NCBI RefSeq assembly: GCF_016925675.1 | Contig: NZ_CP070506.1 | Coordinates: forward strand, 1,734,501-1,798,500 | Direction: 5' to 3' | Origin: Pseudomonas hygromyciniae | Lineage (GTDB): Bacteria; Pseudomonadota; Gammaproteobacteria; Pseudomonadales; Pseudomonadaceae | Length of the DNA: 64,000 nt | Shown: one piece after another, positions 1 through 8,028 of the stretch | How the letters are laid out: each line of letters begins with the position of its first letter | How positions within the stretch are numbered: position 1 is the stretch's first letter | Translations under genes and position numbers: made by a program | The notes under the pieces: model-generated | Database searches by the model: none | The model's input: only the letters and a program-made list of their open reading frames with translations | Told to the model about the DNA's origin: nothing

Positions 1-766
1 AAAATTCAGCCGGATGAACCCCGGCGCCGGGATCAAGCGCATGTTCTCCGCCAAGGCCGTGGTGGAGCTGCTCAAGGCCCTGGCGAAGTTTTTTATCATC
101 CTGTTCGTGGCGCTGGTGGTGTTGAAGTCAGATATCGACGACTTGCTGCGCATCGCCCATGAGCCGCTGGACCTGGCAATCATCCATAGCGTGCAGTTGG
201 TGGGGTGGAGCTCATTGTGGATGGCCTGCGGGCTGATCCTGATTGCGGCGGTGGATGCGCCGATCCAGCTGTGGGAAAGCCACAAGAAACTGCTGATGAC
301 CAAGCAGGAAGTGCGCGACGAGCACAAGGATCAGGAAGGCAAGCCGGAAGTGAAGCAGCGCATTCGCCAGCTGCAGCGGGAGATGTCCCAGCGCAAGATG
401 ATGGCGTCGGTGCCCGATGCCGATGTGGTCATCACCAACCCGACCCACTATGCCGTGGCGCTCAAATACGACGCCGAGAAGGGCGGTGCGCCGTTGCTGC
501 TGGCCAAGGGCAGTGACTTCACCGCCTTGAAGATCCGCGAAATCGCCCAGGCCAACGACATCCTGCTGCTGGAATCACCGGCGCTGGCGCGTTCGATCTT
601 CTACTCAACCGATCTGGATCACGAGATCCCGGCTGGGCTGTATCTGGCGGTGGCGCAGGTGCTGGCCTATGTCTACCAGATTCGCCAATACCGTGCGGGC
701 AAGGGCAAGCGCCCGGATCCCCTCAAGGACTTGCCGATTCCACTGGATTTGCGCCGCGATTCCTGA
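1..766 (+). CDS. flhB: Flagellar export apparatus switch protein FlhB, 3' part
   Basis: The 5' end lies outside the window; the reading frame is open from base 2. The visible 254 residues hold the last transmembrane helices (about residues 20-45 and 65-85 of the fragment) and the whole cytoplasmic domain. The autocleavage motif NPTH is present, followed by YAVALKYD, as in functional FlhB. FlhB sits in the inner membrane at the base of the flagellar type III export gate and, after self-cleavage between Asn and Pro, switches export from rod/hook to filament substrates. It is the last gene before a repeat-rich gap, and flhA follows after a cold-shock gene. A type III secretion SctU protein is the only close alternative, and the flagellar neighbours argue against it. 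Confidence 0.97.
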   Translation, partial: KFSRMNPGAGIKRMFSAKAVVELLKALAKFFIILFVALVVLKSDIDDLLRIAHEPLDLAIIHSVQLVGWSSLWMACGLILIAAVDAPIQLWESHKKLLMTKQEVRDEHKDQEGKPEVKQRIRQLQREMSQRKMMASVPDADVVITNPTHYAVALKYDAEKGGAPLLLAKGSDFTALKIREIAQANDILLLESPALARSIFYSTDLDHEIPAGLYLAVAQVLAYVYQIRQYRAGKGKRPDPLKDLPIPLDLRRDS

Positions 767-771
767 GTATC

Positions 772-828
772 AGTTGGGGCCTTGTCTATGGCTTAAGGGC
801 TTGTCTGAGGGCTAAAGGCTTGTCTGTG
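772..828 (-). repeat. Three 19-bp tandem units, inverted arm of the array
   Basis: Read on the minus strand this stretch is three consecutive 19-base units starting at 828, 809 and 790. They resemble CACAGACAAGCCCCTAAAC and are progressively degenerate. The same unit is repeated eight times in the opposite orientation at 960-1108, so the two arms form a large inverted arrangement around the BIME between them. Confidence 0.8.
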
Positions 829-963
829 GCGAGCGGGCTTGCCCTCGCGCTGGGCTGCGCAGCAGCCCCAAAACCAACCACCGCGGTCTGCCCGACACTA
901 CGCGGCGCCCTTCTTATTGGGGCTGCTTCGCAGCCCAGCGCGGGGGCAAGCCCGCTCGCCACA
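828..963. repeat. BIME-type double palindrome (REP pair)
   Basis: A left arm containing GTGGCGAGCGGGCTTGCCC and then GCTGGGCTGCGCAGCAGCCCC is mirrored on the right by GGGGCTGCTTCGCAGCCCAG and GGGGCAAGCCCGCTCGCCAC. The two arms can fold into one long cruciform. It is the same class of REP pair as the one at 15918-16053. Confidence 0.85.
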
Positions 964-1108
964 GGCAAGCCCCTAAACCACAGATAATCCCCTAAGGCAC
1001 AGACAAGCCCCTAAACCACAGATAATCCCCTAAGGCACAGACAAGCCCCTAAGCCCCAGATAATCCCCTAAGCCACAGACAGTTCCTTAAGCCCCAGGCA
1101 AGCTCTTA
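960..1108 (+). repeat. Eight 19-bp tandem units
   Basis: Units start at 960, 979, 998, 1017, 1036, 1055, 1074 and 1093; the last is truncated to 16 bases. Two unit types alternate, CACAGACAAGCCCCTAAAC and CACAGATAATCCCCTAAGG, giving a 38-bp higher-order period. There are no spacers between units, so this is a minisatellite and not a CRISPR array. Confidence 0.9.
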
Positions 1109-1133
1109 CCATCGGTCTGAAGTTGCGCGCAAC

Positions 1134-1149
1134 CTGTCAACTTTGACAG
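1134..1149. promoter_or_regulatory. Perfect inverted repeat upstream of the cold-shock gene
   Basis: CTGTCAA and TTGACAG are perfect inverted repeats separated by two bases, 65 bases upstream of the cold-shock start codon. It could be an operator or a small RNA hairpin. TTGACA inside it also matches a -35 element, but no good -10 lies at the right distance. Confidence 0.35.
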
Positions 1150-1213
1150 TAGCCAGCGCCGGTGCCTCGCGCTTTGATAGGTCGTAGAAGTGCGTGGTTT
1201 CGGGAGAAAGGCA

Positions 1214-1417
1214 ATGGCAATCGGTACAGTGAAGTGGTTCATCGATTCAACGGGCTTTGGCTTTATTACGCCGGACGGTGGCGCAGAGGACCTGTTTGTT
1301 CGCTTTTTCGGCATTTTCGGTAGCGGTCACAGAGCGCTGGCAGAGGGCCAAAAGGTCGAGTTTGATATCGTCGAAGACCCAAAAGGCAAGCAGGCAGTAA
1401 ACGTCAGGCCGCTCTAG
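1214..1417 (+). CDS. Divergent cold-shock domain protein (CspA family)
   Basis: This is a 67-residue single-domain OB-fold protein. It has the opening GTVKWF, an RNP1-like motif TGFGFI (usually KGFGFI) and an RNP2-like motif LFVRF (usually VFVHF), so two commonly conserved nucleic-acid-contacting positions are changed. The ATG at 1214 was chosen because GGAGAAAG lies just upstream. Family members bind single-stranded RNA or DNA and melt RNA secondary structure. It sits alone between flhB and flhA, after the repeat array, which is an unusual place for a csp gene and suggests insertion into the flagellar cluster. Cold induction cannot be judged from the sequence. Confidence 0.85.
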   Translation: MAIGTVKWFIDSTGFGFITPDGGAEDLFVRFFGIFGSGHRALAEGQKVEFDIVEDPKGKQAVNVRPL

Positions 1418-1459
1418 CCAGCCCTGCGGCGTACCACCGGTAAGTCCTCAAGCAAAAGT

Positions 1460-1475
1460 TGGAAGGCTTCTTGCA
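1460..1475 (+). promoter_or_regulatory. Sigma-54 (RpoN) -24/-12 promoter for flhA
   Basis: TGGAAGG-CTTC-TTGCA matches the consensus TGGCACG-N4-TTGCA, with exactly ten bases between the invariant GG and GC. It lies 63 bases before the flhA start codon. In Pseudomonas the flhA-flhF-fleN-fliA class is known to be transcribed by RpoN with the activator FleQ, which agrees with this element. An imperfect inverted repeat, AGCAAAAGTT at 1451-1460 against AAGTTTTGCTT at 1506-1516, flanks it. Confidence 0.8.
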
Positions 1476-1537
1476 ACAGCGCCTGCAAGTCGCCTTCTGG
1501 CGTCAAAGTTTTGCTTCAAGGGACACGAGGAATACCG

Positions 1538-3667
1538 GTGGATCGCTCTAATATGTTCAGCACAGCCCGTGGCACCCTGACAGACCTCTCGCGAGGCAAT
1601 CTGGGTGTGCCGTTGTTGCTGCTGGTGATGCTGGCAATGATGATGTTGCCGATACCGCCGTTCTTGCTGGACGTGTTCTTCACCTTCAACATTGCCCTGT
1701 CGATCGTCGTGCTGCTGGTCTGCGTCTACGCGCTGCGGCCTTTGGATTTCGCGGTATTCCCGACCATTTTGCTGGTTGCCACGCTGCTGCGCCTGGCCCT
1801 TAACGTGGCCTCCACGCGGGTGGTCATGCTGCACGGCCAGGACGGTCACGCCTCGGCGGGCAAGGTGATCCAGGCCTTTGGCGAGGTGGTGATTGGTGGT
1901 AACTATGTGGTCGGTGTCGTGGTGTTTGCGATCCTGATGATCATCAACTTCGTGGTGGTGACCAAAGGTGCCGGGCGGATCTCCGAGGTGAGTGCGCGTT
2001 TCACCCTCGACGCCATGCCTGGCAAGCAAATGGCGATCGACGCCGACCTCAACGCCGGCCTGATCGACCAGAACCAGGCCAAGTCCCGCCGTTCTGAAGT
2101 GGCCCAGGAAGCCGAGTTCTATGGCTCCATGGACGGTGCGAGCAAGTTCGTGCGCGGCGACGCCATCGCCGGCCTGCTGATCCTGTTTATCAACCTGATC
2201 GGCGGCATGGCGGTCGGGATCTTCCAGCACGGCATGACCTTCGGTGATGCGGGCAGGGTTTACGCCTTGCTGACCATTGGTGACGGTTTGGTGGCGCAAT
2301 TGCCATCACTGTTGTTATCCACAGCTGCGGCGATCATGGTGACCCGTGCGTCCGGCTCCGAAGACATGGGCAAACAGATCAACCGCCAGATGTTCGCCTC
2401 GCCCAAGGCCCTGGCCGTGGCGGCCGGCATCATGGCGATCATGGGCATCGTGCCGGGCATGCCGCACTTCTCTTTTCTGAGCATGGCCGCCCTGGCCGCC
2501 GGCGGTGCGTACCTGTTCTGGAAGAAGCAGAACACGGTCAAGGTCCAGGCCTTGAAAGAGGTGGAACGCCAGCAGGACCTGTTGCCATCGCCGGCCCGTG
2601 CCCAGGAAACCAAGGAGTTGGGCTGGGATGACGTGACGCCCATCGACATGATCGGCCTCGAAGTCGGTTACCGCCTGATCCCCTTGGTGGATCGCAACCA
2701 GGGCGGCCAGTTACTGGCGCGGATCAAGGGTGTGCGCAAGAAGTTGTCCCAGGACCTGGGCTTTTTGATGCCCACCGTCCACATCCGCGACAACCTCGAC
2801 CTGGCCCCCAGTGCCTACCGCCTGACGCTGATGGGTGTGACCCTGGCCGAAGCCGAGATCTACCCCGACCGCGAGTTGGCGATCAACCCCGGGCAGGTAT
2901 TCGGCACCCTGAGCGGCATAACCGCCAAAGATCCGGCTTTTGGCCTGGAAGCGGTGTGGATCGAAGTCAGCCAGCGGAGCCAGGCGCAGTCCCTGGGTTA
3001 CACCGTGGTTGACGCCAGCACCGTGGTTGCCACGCACCTCAACCAGATTTTGTACAAGCACTCCCACGAGCTGATTGGCCACGAAGAAGTCCAGCAACTC
3101 ATGCAATTGCTGGCCAAAGCCTCGCCAAAGCTGGCCGAAGAGCTGGTGCCAGGGGTGTTGTCGCTGTCGCAGCTGCTCAAGGTGCTGCAGGCGCTACTGG
3201 CCGAACAGGTGCCGGTGCGGGACATTCGCAGCATTGCCGAGGCTATCGCCAACAATGCCGCCAAGAGTCAAGATACTGCCGCGCTGGTGGCAGCGGTGCG
3301 CGTCGGATTGTCGCGTGCCATCGTCCAAAGCATTGTAGGGCTTGACTCTGAGCTGCCTGTGATCACCTTGGAACCAAGGTTGGAACAAATATTGCTCAAT
3401 AGTATCCAGAAGGCAGGACAGGGCCAGGAAGAGGGCGTTCTGCTGGAACCAAGCATGGCTGAAAAGCTGCAGCGTTCGTTGATCGACGCCGCACAGCGCC
3501 AGGAAATGCAGGGCCAACCGGTGATTCTGCTGGTGGCAGGCCCCGTCCGGGCGATGTTGTCGCGGTTTGGACGCTTGGCAGTACCAAATTTGCACGTTTT
3601 GGCTTACCAGGAAATTCCTGACAATAAGCAAGTGACTATCGTCGCGACAGTAGGGCCCAACGGCTGA
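1538..3667 (+). CDS. flhA: Flagellar export gate protein FlhA
   Basis: The product is 709 residues, the usual Pseudomonas length. The first 330 or so residues carry about eight transmembrane helices. They include the FHIPEP-family signature region around residues 85-110 (LRLALNVASTRVV). The C-terminal half is the soluble domain that docks export chaperones. FlhA forms the nonameric ring of the flagellar type III export gate and helps couple proton flow to export. The GTG at 1538 was chosen over an upstream TTG because GAGGAA precedes it at good spacing and the product then begins MDRSNMF, as in relatives. It is the first gene of the flhA-flhF-fleN-fliA unit, behind the sigma-54 element. Confidence 0.97.
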   Translation: MDRSNMFSTARGTLTDLSRGNLGVPLLLLVMLAMMMLPIPPFLLDVFFTFNIALSIVVLLVCVYALRPLDFAVFPTILLVATLLRLALNVASTRVVMLHGQDGHASAGKVIQAFGEVVIGGNYVVGVVVFAILMIINFVVVTKGAGRISEVSARFTLDAMPGKQMAIDADLNAGLIDQNQAKSRRSEVAQEAEFYGSMDGASKFVRGDAIAGLLILFINLIGGMAVGIFQHGMTFGDAGRVYALLTIGDGLVAQLPSLLLSTAAAIMVTRASGSEDMGKQINRQMFASPKALAVAAGIMAIMGIVPGMPHFSFLSMAALAAGGAYLFWKKQNTVKVQALKEVERQQDLLPSPARAQETKELGWDDVTPIDMIGLEVGYRLIPLVDRNQGGQLLARIKGVRKKLSQDLGFLMPTVHIRDNLDLAPSAYRLTLMGVTLAEAEIYPDRELAINPGQVFGTLSGITAKDPAFGLEAVWIEVSQRSQAQSLGYTVVDASTVVATHLNQILYKHSHELIGHEEVQQLMQLLAKASPKLAEELVPGVLSLSQLLKVLQALLAEQVPVRDIRSIAEAIANNAAKSQDTAALVAAVRVGLSRAIVQSIVGLDSELPVITLEPRLEQILLNSIQKAGQGQEEGVLLEPSMAEKLQRSLIDAAQRQEMQGQPVILLVAGPVRAMLSRFGRLAVPNLHVLAYQEIPDNKQVTIVATVGPNG

Positions 3668-3678
3668 GGTAGTGGGTT

Positions 3679-4995
3679 ATGCAAGTAAAGCGTTTTTTCG
3701 CCGCCGATATGCGTCAGGCCATGAAGCTGGTTCGTGATGAACTGGGCGCCGACGCGGCTATTATCGGTAACCGCCGCATTGCCGGCGGTGTCGAGCTGAC
3801 GGCTGCCCTGGATTACAAACCCCAGGCCCTGGCGCCGCGCGTGCCGAACATGGAACTCGAAGACGAGTTGCGCAAGACCGCCTCGCGCATTGTCTCGGCC
3901 CAGGCCGAGCTGAGCATGCGTGGCGACAGCGATGCGACCACCAATCGCCAATTGTTTGCCGGCCTGCCGCTGACTGCGGCCGAGCCACTGGTAGAACCGA
4001 CTTTCGTCGAGCCGCCACGTCCCGCCGCGCCAGCACCGGCCGCTGCGGTCGACCAGCGCGTGTTCGACTCGATGCGCTTTGAACTCAATGGCCTGCGCGA
4101 ACTGCTGGAAGTGCAGTTGGGCTCGCTGGCCTGGAACCAGTTGCAAGGCAGCAAGCCGCAACAGGCCAATCTCTGGCGTCGTCTGCAACGCATCGGCTTG
4201 TCCGGCCCGTTGTCGCGCGACCTGCTGGAGCTGACCACCGGCATTGAAGAGCCTCGCCAAGCCTGGCGCATGTTGCTGGCCCACCTGGCGCGGATGATCC
4301 AGACCCCGGAAATCGAACCCCTTGAAGAAGGTGGCGTGATTGCCATGGTCGGCCCTGCCGGCATGGGCAAGACCACCACCCTGGCCAAGCTGGCCGCCCG
4401 TTATGTACTCAAGTACGGCGCCCACAATATTGCGCTGGTGAGCATGGACAGCTACCGCATCGGTGCCCAGGAACAGCTCAAGACGTTGGGCCGCATCCTC
4501 AATGTACCGGTGACCCATGTCGACCCGGGCCAATCCCTGGCCAACGCCCTCGACCCGCTGCTGCGCAAGCGCGTGGTGCTGATCGATACCGCCGGCCTGC
4601 AAGCCAGCGATCCGGCGTTGCGCATGCAGCTGGAAAGCCTGGCCGGGCGCGGGATCAAGTCGAAAAATTACCTGGTACTTGCAACAACCAGCCAAAAACA
4701 GGTTCTGACTGCTGCGTACCACAGCTACAAGCGTTGCGGGCTGGCCGGTTGCATCCTGACTAAGCTGGATGAAACCGCAAGCCTTGGCGAAGTGTTGAGC
4801 CTTGCCATCAGCCATGAATTACCGGTCGCCTACCTGACCGACGGGCCGCGGATCCCGGATGACTTGCATCTGCCGCGCCGTCATCAGTTGGTCAGCCGTG
4901 CAGTCAGTGTGCAAATGCAGGATGAACCCAGTGAAGAGGCTATGGCGGATATGTTCGCCGACCTCTATCACAACCCAGCCAAGCGGGTCGGCTGA
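3679..4995 (+). CDS. flhF: Flagellar biosynthesis regulator FlhF (SRP-type GTPase)
   Basis: The protein has 438 residues. The N-terminal basic region starts MQVKRFFAADM, a Pro/Ala-rich linker follows, then an NG-type GTPase domain. The G1 motif GPAGMGKTTT is at about residue 225, SMDSYRIGAQEQL follows, then DTAGL and TKLDE. FlhF marks the cell pole and positions the first flagellar components there, and FleN balances it. It starts 11 bases after the flhA stop, so the two are cotranscribed. No missing catalytic residue was seen. Confidence 0.96.
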   Translation: MQVKRFFAADMRQAMKLVRDELGADAAIIGNRRIAGGVELTAALDYKPQALAPRVPNMELEDELRKTASRIVSAQAELSMRGDSDATTNRQLFAGLPLTAAEPLVEPTFVEPPRPAAPAPAAAVDQRVFDSMRFELNGLRELLEVQLGSLAWNQLQGSKPQQANLWRRLQRIGLSGPLSRDLLELTTGIEEPRQAWRMLLAHLARMIQTPEIEPLEEGGVIAMVGPAGMGKTTTLAKLAARYVLKYGAHNIALVSMDSYRIGAQEQLKTLGRILNVPVTHVDPGQSLANALDPLLRKRVVLIDTAGLQASDPALRMQLESLAGRGIKSKNYLVLATTSQKQVLTAAYHSYKRCGLAGCILTKLDETASLGEVLSLAISHELPVAYLTDGPRIPDDLHLPRRHQLVSRAVSVQMQDEPSEEAMADMFADLYHNPAKRVG

Positions 4996-5095
4996 AGGCA
5001 ACATGAAACACAGTGCAATGTACCTACATCGATGGTCTGCTACCGCGGCCACCCTATGTAGCCTGCGGCTAAGCAAGACAAGGTAAAGAAAGAAC

Positions 5096-5929
5096 ATGGG
5101 CAGCATGCATCCCGTACAGGTGATCGCGGTGACCGGCGGCAAAGGTGGCGTCGGGAAAACTAACGTGTCAGTGAATTTGTCCCTGGCCCTGGCAGAGCTT
5201 GGCCGCCGCGTCATGCTGCTGGATGCCGACCTGGGCCTGGCGAACGTTGACGTTCTGCTGGGACTGACGCCCAAACACACCCTGGCCGATGTCATAGAGG
5301 GCCGCTGTGAGCTGCGCGATGTGCTGTTGCAGGGGCCAGGGGGGATTCGTATCGTCCCGGCCGCCTCCGGCACCCAGAGCATGGTGCATCTGAGCCCGGC
5401 GCAGCATGCCGGCCTGATCCAGGCCTTCAGTGATATCGGCGACAACCTCGACGTGCTGGTGATCGACACCGCTGCCGGGATTGGCGAGTCGGTAGTCAGC
5501 TTCGTGCGCGCCGCCCAAGAAGTGTTGCTGGTGGTCTGCGACGAACCCACCTCGATCACCGACGCTTACGCCCTGATCAAACTGCTCAACCGTGACTACG
5601 GCATGAACCGCTTCCGTGTGCTGGCCAACATGGCCCAGAGCCCACAAGAAGGGCGCAACCTGTTCGCCAAGTTGACCAAGGTCACGGATCGCTTCCTCGA
5701 TGTCGCCTTACAATACGTCGGCGCAGTTCCCTATGACGAGTGTGTGCGCAAGGCTGTGCAAAAGCAGCGTGCAGTCTACGAAGCGTTCCCTCGTTCGAAA
5801 TGCTCGTTGGCGTTCAAGGCAATTGCTCAGAAGGTCGATACCTGGCCACTGCCCGCCAATCCCCGGGGGCATCTGGAGTTTTTCGTCGAGCGATTGGTGC
5901 ATCAGACGAGTGCAGGACCGGTGCTATGA
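5096..5929 (+). CDS. fleN: Flagellar number regulator FleN (FlhG), MinD-like ATPase
   Basis: The product is 277 residues with the deviant Walker A motif GGKGGVGKTN near residue 15, then LLDADLGLANVD and the Walker B-like VLVIDTAAG. This makes it a MinD/ParA-family ATPase with a C-terminal membrane-targeting region. In Pseudomonas FleN binds the activator FleQ and holds the flagellar number at one. The ATG at 5096 gives MGSMHPVQ, as in relatives. A 100-base gap separates it from flhF, and its stop overlaps the fliA start by ATGA. Confidence 0.96.
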   Translation: MGSMHPVQVIAVTGGKGGVGKTNVSVNLSLALAELGRRVMLLDADLGLANVDVLLGLTPKHTLADVIEGRCELRDVLLQGPGGIRIVPAASGTQSMVHLSPAQHAGLIQAFSDIGDNLDVLVIDTAAGIGESVVSFVRAAQEVLLVVCDEPTSITDAYALIKLLNRDYGMNRFRVLANMAQSPQEGRNLFAKLTKVTDRFLDVALQYVGAVPYDECVRKAVQKQRAVYEAFPRSKCSLAFKAIAQKVDTWPLPANPRGHLEFFVERLVHQTSAGPVL

Positions 5930-6666
5930 CAGCCAGCGGCTACAACCTTTACAAAAAATCAGCGCGTGACAGCCAGGGCGAATTGATCGAGCGCTATGCG
6001 CCTCTGGTCAAGCGCATTGCCTACCACCTGCTGGCACGCCTGCCCGCCAGTGTCCAGGTCGAAGACCTGATCCAGGCCGGGATGATCGGCTTGCTCGAAG
6101 TGTCGACCAAGTACGACGCGAGCAAGGGGGCGAGTTTCGAGACGTATGCGGGTATCCGTATCCGTGGCGCGATGCTCGATGAAGTGCGTAAAGGTGATTG
6201 GGCGCCGCGTTCGGTCCACCGCAATACCCGGATGGTGAGTGACGCAATTCGCTCAATTGAAGCAAAAACCGGTCGCGACGCTAAAGATCACGAAGTTGCG
6301 GCCGAACTCCAATTGAGTCTCGACGATTACTACGGGATTTTGAACGATACCTTGGGCAGCCGCCTGTTCAGTTTCGACGACCTGCTACAGGACGGCGAAC
6401 ATGAAGGGCTGCACGAGGACGGCGCGAGCGCTCACCAGGAGCCTTCACGCGACCTGGAAGATGAACGCTTCCAGGGCGCCCTGGCGGACGCGATTGCCAA
6501 TCTGCCGGAGCGTGAGCGGCTGGTGTTGGCGCTGTACTACGACGAAGAGCTGAACCTCAAGGAAATCGGTGAGGTCCTGGGGGTCAGCGAATCGCGGGTC
6601 AGCCAGCTACATAGCCAATGCGCGGCCCGCTTGCGGGGGCGTTTGGGAGAGTGGCGAGCGCGCTGA
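5926..6666 (+). CDS. fliA: RNA polymerase sigma factor FliA (sigma-28)
   Basis: The protein has 246 residues. Region 2 covers about residues 20-95 (YAPLVKRIAYHLLARLP, ETYAGIRIRGAMLDE), region 3 the middle, and region 4 carries the helix-turn-helix NLKEIGEVLGVSESRVSQL near the C terminus. FliA transcribes late flagellar and chemotaxis genes and is held by the anti-sigma factor FlgM until the hook is complete. The ATG at 5926 overlaps the fleN stop by four bases, so translation is probably coupled. A much longer upstream extension of the same frame is only a shadow of fleN. Confidence 0.97.
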   Translation: MTASGYNLYKKSARDSQGELIERYAPLVKRIAYHLLARLPASVQVEDLIQAGMIGLLEVSTKYDASKGASFETYAGIRIRGAMLDEVRKGDWAPRSVHRNTRMVSDAIRSIEAKTGRDAKDHEVAAELQLSLDDYYGILNDTLGSRLFSFDDLLQDGEHEGLHEDGASAHQEPSRDLEDERFQGALADAIANLPERERLVLALYYDEELNLKEIGEVLGVSESRVSQLHSQCAARLRGRLGEWRAR

Positions 6667-6670
6667 CAGG

Positions 6671-6729
6671 CAGTGTGGGGACACTGTGAACGATAACCGC
6701 CAGGGCGCGAGCCGGGCGGGAGCGGCTCG
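6671..6729 (+). other. Two hairpins between fliA and cheY
   Basis: CAGTGT-GGGG-ACACTG (6671-6686) and CGAGCCG with CGGCTCG (6708-6729) are perfect stems of 6 and 7 bp. No T-run follows directly, so they are not classic terminators. They may be RNA-processing or attenuation elements separating fliA from the che genes. Confidence 0.4.
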
Positions 6730-6822
6730 TGGAGTGCCCTAGCAGTCCTTTTTGTGTAATGCCTGTTGAATGATATGGCGCGCCCAGGTGCTGGACGCGT
6801 TTAAGACTGCTTGGAGGTCGAA

Positions 6823-7209
6823 TTGGACAAGAACATGAAAATCCTCATCGTTGATGACTTCTCAACGATGCGGCGGATCATAAAAAACCTGTTGCGTGAC
6901 CTTGGGTTCACTAACACGGTCGAGGCGGATGACGGCATTACTGCGATTCCGATCCTCAACAGCGGGAGCATCGACTTTCTGGTAACTGACTGGAACATGC
7001 CTGGCATGACCGGCATTGATCTACTGCGCCACGTGCGCGCGGATGAAAAACTGCGCAGCCTGCCTGTGCTGATGGTGACCGCTGAAGCCAAGCGTGAACA
7101 GATCATCGAAGCCGCCCAGGCGGGGGTCAACGGCTACGTGGTCAAGCCATTCACTGCACTGGCCTTGAAAGAGAAGATTGAAAAAATCTTCGAACGCATC
7201 GGTCATTGA
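6823..7209 (+). CDS. cheY: Chemotaxis response regulator CheY
   Basis: This is a single receiver domain of 124 core residues. It has the acidic pair in KILIVDDFS, the phosphoryl-acceptor Asp in [10 protein letters not shown], the Thr in MVTAEAK and the Lys in VVKPFTA. Phospho-CheY from CheA binds FliM at the motor and controls the direction of rotation. GGAGG at 6813-6817 is best placed for the TTG at 6823, which adds four residues (MDKN) before the ATG at 6835; either could be the true start. cheZ begins 18 bases after the stop. Confidence 0.95.
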   Translation: MDKNMKILIVDDFSTMRRIIKNLLRDLGFTNTVEADDGITAIPILNSGSIDFLVTDWNMPGMTGIDLLRHVRADEKLRSLPVLMVTAEAKREQIIEAAQAGVNGYVVKPFTALALKEKIEKIFERIGH

Positions 7210-7227
7210 TGCTGCCACGGGGGAGCT

Positions 7228-8016
7228 ATGGAGCATAAAGAATCATCGCAGGCCGACTTTGAGTCGACCCTGAAAAAACATGCTCACCAACTCGTCGAAA
7301 GCCTGGAAAAAGGCCAGTTCGGCGACGCAGTGCAGTTGATCCATGAGCTCAACCAGACCCGCGACCGCGGCCTGTACCAGGAAGTGGGCAAGCTCACCCG
7401 TGAGTTGCACAGTGCGATCGTCAATTTCCAGATCGACCCGCACATGCCCCAGGCCGAGGAAATCTCGCAGATCACTGATGCCACCGAACGCTTGTCCTAT
7501 GTGGTCAGGCTGACTGAGGCGGCAGCCAATCGCACCATGGACCTGGTGGAAAACGCCACGCCCCTGGTCAACGGCATGGCCAATGAGGCCAAGGCGTTGA
7601 GCGCTGACTGGGGGCGTTTCATGCGCCGCGAAGTCGGTGCTGAAGAATTTCGTGAGCTGGCGCGTCGGGTCGAAGGTTTTCTGTCACGCAGCGAGCAGGA
7701 AAACCGCACGGTTTCCAGCAACCTCAATGACATCCTGCTGGCCCAGGATTACCAGGACCTCACCGGTCAGGTGATCAAGCGCGTGACCCTGTTGGTCACC
7801 GAAGTGGAAAGCAACCTGCTCAAACTGGTGCTGATGGCTGGCCAAGTCGACCGTTTTGCCGGCATTGAACATGACCGCGAAGCGATCCTCTCGGAAAAAG
7901 ATCCACAAAAACACCTCGCCAAGGGTGAAGGTCCGCAGATTCATGCCGATAAACGTGAAGACGTTATGTCAGGTCAAGATGACGTAGACGATTTGCTGTC
8001 CAGTTTAGGCTTCTAA
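7228..8016 (+). CDS. cheZ: CheY-P phosphatase CheZ
   Basis: The 262-residue product is mostly helical, consistent with the long four-helix-bundle dimer of CheZ. The motif LLAQDYQDLTGQVIKRV near residues 170-185 contains the catalytic Gln and the conserved DYQDLTGQ signature. The C terminus ends in a short acidic helix, DDVDDLLSSLGF, the CheY-docking peptide. CheZ speeds dephosphorylation of CheY-P. It lies between cheY and cheA, in the usual Pseudomonas order. Confidence 0.95.
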   Translation: MEHKESSQADFESTLKKHAHQLVESLEKGQFGDAVQLIHELNQTRDRGLYQEVGKLTRELHSAIVNFQIDPHMPQAEEISQITDATERLSYVVRLTEAAANRTMDLVENATPLVNGMANEAKALSADWGRFMRREVGAEEFRELARRVEGFLSRSEQENRTVSSNLNDILLAQDYQDLTGQVIKRVTLLVTEVESNLLKLVLMAGQVDRFAGIEHDREAILSEKDPQKHLAKGEGPQIHADKREDVMSGQDDVDDLLSSLGF

Positions 8017-8028
8017 GGAGCACGCAAT

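Noticed and set aside
960..1108. CRISPR array
   Set aside because: The 19-base units are directly adjacent, with no variable spacers, and no cas gene is present.
6776..6792. Sigma-54 element before cheY (TGGCGCG...GGTGC)
   Set aside because: The invariant GG and GC are separated by eleven bases instead of ten.
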